64,000 nucleotides of DNA from Hofstenia miamia (taxonomy: Eukaryota > Xenacoelomorpha > Acoela > Hofsteniidae). Positions 57,153-64,000 of the stretch are shown piece by piece. The DNA is taken from positions 436,962 to 500,961 of the forward strand of contig CABFPE010000049.1 in NCBI GenBank assembly GCA_900660155.1, read 5' to 3'. The position numbers were made by a program, and so were the translations under genes. How positions within the stretch are numbered: position 1 is the first letter of the stretch; the number at the start of each line of letters is the position of its first letter. The notes beneath the pieces are model-generated. The model was not told where the DNA came from. It worked only from the letters and a program-made list of their open reading frames with translations, and did no database searches.

Positions 57153-58228
57153 CAGTACTGTGCATTAAAATTGCAACACCAATAAAATTTTTCAAATTTG
57201 TCAGGTTTTCAGTTTCTCGTTGATTGTACATATCTGATGATATTTCTATTCATATAAGAAACACATTAGAATGTGAGAGAGTACCTCTAATATTTAGAAC
57301 GAAGAATATATTTGACTAAAGAAGCGGAAAATCCATATACGATTAATTTCAAATACCCCAAAATAGCGAAAAATGTCAAATTTATGAGACGGATTCATTG
57401 ATAAAATCACTTTAAATGTCAATTAATTCCATATTTGGATAGTATTCATCAAACTTAGTCATTCTGCAGTTCTGATTGCTATGTAGGGCTACTGTATTTG
57501 AATTTCGAACGCTTCGGCATCAACAATAGCGATCTTAGTCTGCTTGTGATATTTCACTGCAATGTGATTTGAAATGTGATGTTAAATATCAAAAATTCTA
57601 TTTTGAATAATATTGATCGTTGCATAGATATCTGTCCATTTCATTATCAAGTTGAAAGAAATGTTACATTGTTTGAAATGTTTAAAATGTTTCACTCGAT
57701 GCATTTTACACAACTCATTGTTTGAGAGAGGTCTACAGAAATGGATACGTCGTGTGAAAAGAGAGCTCAAGTGATCGCTTTACGTGAAAATACTGATATG
57801 TCGTACCGAGAAATTGCTGCTCGACTTGAAATGGACCACACAACAGTCAGTCGTATTGTAAATCGGTATCAGGAAACTGGCTCGTATCATAGCCAGCGTT
57901 CAAANTTGATCAATGCTGTCCTCAATGTCATGATAAGAGGAAATGATTTGGATCAAATTTGTGCGAACCTGATCAACTCGATGCCAAGAAGGGTCAACGC
58001 ATGCTTAAAAGCGAAAGGTGGACCGATCCTTTATTGAAGTGTTTTTGTAGGAAATGGAATAAAATCTTGTGTATGAATAATGTTTGCTTTCATTTAATCA
58101 AACTTGAACTAAGAACTAACTAAAAAATAGTATTTTATCAAAAAAATAACAATAAGATCACGAAACAACTCGAAATTAGCAAATTTACTAAAAATATGCT
58201 AGTGTTGCAATTTTAATGCACAGTACTG
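57153..58228 (+). mobile_element. Tc1 element with perfect inverted ends
   Basis: TA at 57,151-57,152 and 58,229-58,230. The ends match perfectly over at least 27 bases (CAGTACTGTGCATTAAAATT and on to GCAACAC). The transposase frame starts at 57,741. A single N at 57,905 joins its first and last parts, so the middle is missing from the assembly, not necessarily from the genome. Confidence 0.9.
57741..58036 (+). pseudogene. Tc1 transposase, assembly-truncated
   Basis: Codons 1-54 hold the paired-type DNA-binding domain (MDTSCEKRAQVIALREN, then SYREIAARLEMDHTTVSRIV). After the N at 57,905 the frame resumes with GNDLDQICANLINSMPRRV and ends KAKGGPILY, the standard Tc1 C-terminus. The catalytic DDE core is absent here, lost at the single-N join. 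The perfect inverted ends suggest a young element that may be intact elsewhere. Confidence 0.85.
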
Positions 58229-58235
58229 TACAAGC

Positions 58236-58560
58236 GATACCATCCCATCCAAATAAAAATCCTGAAATTGACCAATCACCCTCCCTATAATCCCAATTTT
58301 GCTCCCTGTGAGTTCTGGACATTCTCAAAACTGTCAAACAAAAAAAGGCTGGATACAAATTTTCAAAGCCACAAGACCTGGCCCAAAGAATCAATCGAGA
58401 GTTGTGGGGAGTTGAAGTATTGTGAAGCGCTCCAGTCACAGGATTCAGCGCTATCAAAAATGCATTGCTAATGGAGGACTGCATAAAAGAATTAGCTGTG
58501 AATATTGTTTATAATGACTTCTCTGTCTCGGCCAAAACTTTTTGAATACTCTTCGTAATA
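58236..58560 (+). pseudogene. Mariner transposase C-terminal fragment
   Basis: Frame 58,268-58,471 reads NHPPYNPNFAPCEFWTFSKL, the HPPYSPDLAPCDF catalytic block of mariner transposases. A variant of the usual FQSHEEVK follows (TNFQSHKTWPKES), then a Lys-Met-His-Cys end. It starts directly after the Tc1 element. The upstream part is missing. Confidence 0.75.
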
Positions 58561-60283
58561 AAGAGCAGCTGATACATTATCTTCCTAGGAAATATTTATA
58601 AAAATACTTCAAAGCGCTTAAAAATACAAGCATTCAGAGTGGTATCTTCACTCTCACAAAGCGGATGCTGTATTAATCTTAATTCTGAAGACAAGAATTT
58701 TCAAACAAACAAGACAGAATGCGAAAATGTATCTATTCTTTAAATTTTATATACTAAGTTTATAGACGCACATAAATAATCTTAAACACCTTGAAGCTAT
58801 ATATATATATTCAGAATAATTGCAAAAGCTGTTTTTTGTAAAAAATTTAAATATTCTTTTATCTACAAATAAGAACTTGAAATATTGCTTCAAAAGCTAA
58901 AAAAAATTATCTGTGGACAGATTGAACTATTTTAGGGTTAATTTGAAAATATACAATGGAAACTAAATCTCTTATAAAAAATTAATATATAAATAAATTC
59001 TGAAAGAACAATTGATGCAGGTGCTAAAAATCAGAATTACAATTTGTATCTTTACAAAAAATATTTGTCAAGTAGTATCCAGGAACATTTATGACCAGCA
59101 CTATACTGTTAAAATGCACATGATTAAGAAAAAGTGTGGGGTATACTTTGTAACATTTTTTATACACTGTAATCAATGTGAAATAGCAAATGTAATGACT
59201 ACACTTTTTCCGTGATGCGTTTTGAAACATTAGTGCAACTATTCTTAAGATTTAATAATGGCTCTAGTGTTAAAAACGCTAGACATAAACTATAGCGGGT
59301 GATACACTTTCAAACCTCGAATAAAATAAGAATAAAATAATTTTGTTGGGCAGCAAAGATGTTGAGACGATACATTACACTGAACAACAAATTTAAGAAA
59401 AAAACATTACTAGAAATATGTAAAGTGGTTTAGACTAATTTGGGTACGCTGATTTCAAAAATCATAACCGTTTTGCTGTATCACATCAGGATTTTCAGTA
59501 ACAGAAATATTCCCATTGCCTAGAAGTTAGGATTTCAATGAAATTTTATAAAATCATTTATTCACTTATTTCATCATGAATGCCTCAAAATTATAGAAAT
59601 TAAAGAAAAACTCCACTAGAATGTAATTAGAAATGCTTTAGGCATTTGGCTTTCCGCTTGTGCTGCTCTGTGCAACATTTTATACAACTACAAAGTTCTA
59701 AGTAATTTTCCCAATACCTAAAAATATAATTGATGCTACGTGCAGTTTTTTAGTATTACATTAAATGGGTGCATATGTATATTTATGGCAAGATAAAAAA
59801 CGCGGTGCATTGGTTTGATTCGGAATGTGTTGCCGAATTTCTTAAATATAATAATGTCCATATTTCAGTAGAAACGTAGCTGTTTTTCGTTTCATCCATG
59901 TTGTAAAATGATATCTTTTGTTTACATATATCTTATCTATCCCGGCACAAAATAATTACCCTCGGAACATGTGCAGGGGCATGGTCCATTGGGGAACACT
60001 CCAAAGAGCATTTAACTTAGTTCATTTACCCCACGACAAAGCCTATCGTGTAACATTCGCTTAATAAATAAGGGAACAATTTAATTCTGTTTTTACACGT
60101 TTTAATTAGTTTATGTGCTTGACGGGGTGAGACACTAGCAAAGACTTGTCAAACATTTGTTTGGCAAATATTGGTCATACAAATTTGACAGTGTACCACC
60201 CCCTGTGATAATCGATAGTGAAAACAAGGCAAGAATGCCGAAAAATATTCTGTGAAGTCTATTAATTAAAAGGAACTACAAAC
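58561..60283. other. Non-coding stretch
   Basis: I searched the minus strand here for the last exon of the oxygenase-like gene (His then Arg-x-Ser) and did not find one. No other feature recognised. Confidence 0.5.
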
Positions 60284-63200
60284 GGCTGCAATTAAACGGT
60301 TGCCCGTCCATTTTTGCATGAGATCACCGATATTGACAATAACACAGCCAGGAATCGGTGTTGCTGGTATGTAAACTTTATCCCTCGTCATCACTTCCAA
60401 ACCACCAATATCATCTTGAAAAAGTAAAGTACAACTGCCGTAATCCGAGTGCTCACCACAACGTAATTGATTCAGCTTTATTTCTATAAATAAAATTACA
60501 TATTTAATGAGAAATAATGAAATTGTATGAGTTTTATAAAAATCAATGCTAAATTGCAAGAGAAGGAATTAGACTCGAATTTGAATAAATCTGTATCAAA
60601 CGAATAATACATATGAGAAGATGAAGTCACTTTGAGAATTTGCAGAGCTGAGATTTTATTGCGTCAGGCAATAACGCAACTTTTGACAAATTCTGTTTTC
60701 ACGCAATTTTTCCTGTTTTGGCGCAATTTCTGCTATATTTATCAGAAATCGCTCAAATCGAACGTCACTATTTTGCAGAATTGACTGTATTAATCCCCTT
60801 TTAGCGGTCCGGTCATTTGCCAACGAAATACGAAACTCACCGTGATATGCCGCAAAGGTTCGAAACTTACCGTAAATACTTATTTATAAGTTTAACAACT
60901 TAAAAGTTTTGCTGTTAAATATTAGTAAATTCTAAATGCCAAATTCTATTAATATTTATAATTTAAATAGTTAATATTGGTATTTTTAATTTTTCCACAA
61001 ATTCACAATGTACCTTGTTTGACCGACGGTACTACCGCATGTTTTGTAAACGCGGTATACCACAATGGCCTTTCTTAACCGCTGCTGTACTACACACCAC
61101 CGCGGTGTACCGCACGGCGAACATCTCTCCTTGGAATTCATGTTTGTATTCAGTTACATTTAAATACATTTTCACCAATCTCATTTTTATTGCGATCAAA
61201 ACCGCAGATCCTATTTCCAAGATATTTAGAGAAAAAATGAATAGGATGTTTATTGTTGTTGAAAGTTTCTAAATGATTTTCGAACTTTGCATTATTGAAT
61301 ATAAATTATATTATATATTATTAAAATTCACCTTTTCCAAGAAGTGAAGGATAAAATAGGCTGCGCATTGTCGTAATATTGTCGTTCCCAATTAAGTTAT
61401 GGTATTTAAAGAAATATTCATGGTCCTAAGCCAGTACCATAATATAGAACATTCACTAAAATTATACATCCAAACCCAATCCAATAGCGATGAGACGTAA
61501 GAGGCGCATCGATAATCTCCGGAGTTTGCCAAAAATATTTTTCATGGTGGTCTTGAATTCTGGCACTTCCTCAGGCCAAATCTAAAGTTTGGGAAATTAT
61601 CAATTTCATAAATATACTCTTAAAATATATTTAGGGTCAAGAAGTTTTAGATATTAGCTGCAAATGTAAAAACTGATAGAACATTTTTTAACCGAAATTG
61701 TAATTGTTGGATTTCCTACGTAAACACTGATTGACGCGTTTAATGAAGCATTTGCTTCAATAGATGAAAATACAGGCGAGGAAACAACAAAGTACGCATC
61801 GACAAACTTTAAATAGATCTCGATAAAGTTGGAGAATATTAAAATTATTCAAATAACATTGCATTATCAGATAAAAAATCAATTCAAAAGAGTATCTGGA
61901 AAAACCACAAATTTATTGTTGAAAACATGGTTGAGCATGATAAATTAATAAAATAACTTACAATATTTTCGTCTTCTATATTGGTAATGTTAAAGGATTC
62001 CTTGAGATCAGGAGGTCTATCAGGACTTAACCTAAGAAATGTATTTATATATTAAAAATAACAAGCCGAATTTGTAGACAGTGTGAAAGAAAACACAACA
62101 TAAGTATCTAGATATGATACAACAAATAGGAAATTAGGAATCCCAATTATATGAAAAAGCTATGGATGGTGTTTCTGTTTCGATACCAAAATTGTGCACG
62201 TTATGAGAACCTTATGACAATAGTGGGTAAAAAGCTTGCTTTGAAAGAATATGGCTGCTCCAACTGTTTTAAAAATTAAACGAGCTCGTTTAAAGCAGCA
62301 AAATCGTGAATCGAGCATGTTTTCTTGAATCATTGTAGATCTGATGAAATTGTTTTGTCACTTTGGGGTTTCGTCTAGATTTTTATTGATGAGCCACACT
62401 GTGCATTCGTCTTGATGGAATAAAATTTGAAACTTTGGGTGAAATAATTTTTTCTTTTTTGAATTTCTCAAGGGCAAAAAAGGGACTGTTGAGCGTAGCA
62501 CCAAAGAGTAAAAAACATCCAGCGGTTTTTACAAATATCAAATATTAAAGGACTTTGATAAATACTCGTAACACCCAAAATTATTCTATAGGAAAAGGGA
62601 TGCTTTAAACCTCTAACTAATAAATTTGACACACAGTAAAATGCGGGTAAATCGGCACAGGAACAAATCCCACCCATCAAACAGAAATATTTTAAACACA
62701 TTCCTTAATCTCTTCGAAATTTACTCTACAGTCAATAGAATGCCGTGTTTCAAGCAGGGTAAGATCGCTTAAATGAAAAAGACAAAAAATTGCAAAACCG
62801 AAGGAATACTCTCTGCAGAGTAAAACTTACCGTTCTAATTCGAAGGAAGCCCAACCATGGTTGGTATCGGTTCGCTTATATTTTTCTTTAATTGACACGG
62901 GTAGATTGAAGAACAAACTTGTATACTTGTGCAATGCATCAACCTTAAAAACAAGTGAAACATACCAAAAATATCTGACAAATATTTGAAATTGGTAACA
63001 ATTAGGTTGTACATATAAAGTTATATGAAGGTAAATTATTAGCAAATATTGAGCTGAAGTTGCACAAGCGCTATTCACGAGTTGATCTCTTCCCAAACAT
63101 TTGGCGAATATTTGGTAAAGTTTACAAATATAGTACAAATGTACTATACTCAGGTTTGCAATGGATCGGAAAAATACATCTATTTCTATGGAATGCGAAT

Positions 63201-63502
63201 TCCATCACTATTGTCACCCTGACCATATTCAATTAGGAAAATTGTATATCATACATTAATCGATAAATAATTCATCAGGCCTGAACTTACTTCATCTTCG
63301 GTAACTCCATGATTTTTAATATAGAAAAACCCAACAGAACTAAATGCTTTAATAATCTGCTTTGCTAAGCCCTCTAGATTCTGCTTTGCTAAGCCCTCTA
63401 GATCGTTTTTGACATATTCCTCGTCAGAATGCAACAATGATGCAGAAGTAAAATCCAAAACTGGAATTGTATCAACCATTTCGAAAATTTGTGATTCTAG
63501 TT
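60284..63502 (-). CDS. 2-oxoglutarate/Fe(II) oxygenase-like gene (3' end missing)
   Basis: Six minus-strand exons join in phase: 63,502-63,291 (ATG at 63,479), 62,943-62,831, 62,031-61,962, 61,581-61,468, 61,425-61,332 and 60,483-60,284. They give about 260 residues. The N-terminal DIOX_N part has IPVLDFTSAS, GFFYIKNHGV, LFFNLPVSIKEKYK and TNHGWASFE. The catalytic barrel has TTMRSLFYPSLL, then RCGEHSDYGSCTLLFQDD with the iron-binding H-x-D, GGLEV, PIPGCVIVNIGDLMQKWTG, and NRLIAAV. The family (isopenicillin-N-synthase-like, non-haem iron dioxygenases) acts on small molecules in the cytosol; the substrate is unknown. The next residues should include the second iron-binding His and the R-x-S that binds 2-oxoglutarate. 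Instead the frame continues CSSF and stops at 60,266. Either an exon lies outside or was lost, or the gene is truncated. Confidence 0.85.
60484..61331 (-). other. Oxygenase intron with GC-rich repeat
   Basis: Intron between the two last visible exons. At 61,020-61,130 a GC-rich stretch repeats the motif ACCGCGGT/CGCGGTATACC and looks like part of a dispersed repeat. No coding support for the 62- and 85-codon frames over it. Confidence 0.6.
63356..63403 (-). repeat. 24-bp in-frame duplication in the oxygenase exon
   Basis: TCTGCTTTGCTAAGCCCTCT plus GAT-ending remainder occurs twice in a row (63,356-63,379 and 63,380-63,403), exactly. It repeats eight residues (EGLAKQNL-type) in the helix before GFFYIKNHG. 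Confidence 0.9.
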
Positions 63503-64000
63503 CTAAAACATAACACAATTTAATTAAATAATTGAGTATTATCATTTGGGCCTGGCATTTCGGAAATTTAAGTTAGTTTACCCTAATATACCTAAATGCA
63601 GAACAAAGAGTTTTCACCTAAATCCAAAAAGTTTTTAAATTGCAATTTGAAGCAAATCCTAAATTGCATCTATCACTAATGTAATCCAGAATTGGGACTT
63701 CATTGGATAATATAATGATGATGCAATCACTGGGGGGCGAAATAATTAACTGTCAAATCTCGCAAGGTGAATTACTAATCTATTGCAGTTAAATCAAATT
63801 CGCATTTAAAAATTGCTGGCGCATATCTCTAATCCACAAAACTTGCTTTACTTTACTCCAATTATATCAGTTCACGTGGAGAGAAGCATCTCAAAATCAG
63901 CGAGTATCTATGCATTTTTAACATACGTTACAAAGTTTTAGTATTGATTGTCACAATTTTATAACATTTTCGAAGCTGATATACTGTATTGACACTATAT
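63503..64000. other. Upstream flank or 5' intron of the oxygenase gene
   Basis: The acceptor TGTTTTAG ending at 63,503 (minus strand) implies a 5' untranslated exon further upstream. I see no promoter or exon in this stretch. Confidence 0.5.

Noticed and set aside
61015-61272. 85-codon plus frame
   Set aside because: It lies in an intron of the oxygenase-like gene over a GC-rich repeat, with no sign of coding.
1-64000. tRNA and rRNA genes
   Set aside because: I looked for conserved A/B boxes and rRNA cores and found none I could defend.

Overview
The window is AT-rich, intron-containing DNA from an animal, most likely an invertebrate. It has long (AT)n tracts, GT-AG introns from about 42 nt to 8 kb, LDLa-plus-7TM receptor exons, and many classes of eukaryotic transposon. 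I see no bacterial operons, rRNA, tRNA or CRISPR. I cannot name the phylum. Most long open frames are microsatellite, N-gap or antisense artefacts, and the real genes lie in short exons that I joined by splice signals and phase.

Layout. 1-16 kb is transposon-rich non-coding DNA: a decayed Tc1 element (2.9-3.9 kb), an almost perfect 94-bp satellite of 31 units (8.9-11.8 kb), a mariner-like element (11.9-12.8 kb), and the 3' end of a LINE running into a 1-kb gap. 16.2-29.2 kb (+) holds the 3' part of a receptor gene: two exons with LDL-receptor class A repeats, one large exon with TM1-TM6, and a small exon with TM7 (NPxxY). Its 8.2-kb intron contains a 160-bp satellite, a hAT MITE, a foldback element, an 88-bp palindrome and a piggyBac-type MITE. 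30-34 kb holds a dead hAT transposase gene and hairpin repeats.

34-57 kb (+) is a cluster of genes built from very small exons and introns: (1) a seven-exon gene at 34.19-35.35 kb with a Cys-rich region; (2) two tandem copies of an unrecognised small-exon gene at 37.3-40.1 kb, the first broken and carrying a Penelope-like insertion; (3) an intron-rich tyrosine-recombinase-like (Crypton-type) gene at about 49.1-55.2 kb with a C2H2 finger, several frameshifts and a duplicated exon; (4) the start of another copy of gene 3 near 56.5-57.1 kb. Insertions in this cluster include piggyBac elements, a LINE, a Tc1-like element, and mariners with DD39D spacing and Stowaway-like ends. The latter features I associate with plant mariners.

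57.1-58.6 kb has a Tc1 element with perfect 29-bp inverted ends and a mariner fragment. 60.3-63.5 kb (-) is a six-exon 2-oxoglutarate/Fe(II) oxygenase-like gene. Its reading frame is clean, but the exon for the second iron-binding His and the 2OG-binding Arg is not found in the window.

Assembly quality limits the reading. There are two 1,000-N gaps, one 21-N gap flanked by duplicated sequence, and single Ns that mark joins inside repeats.
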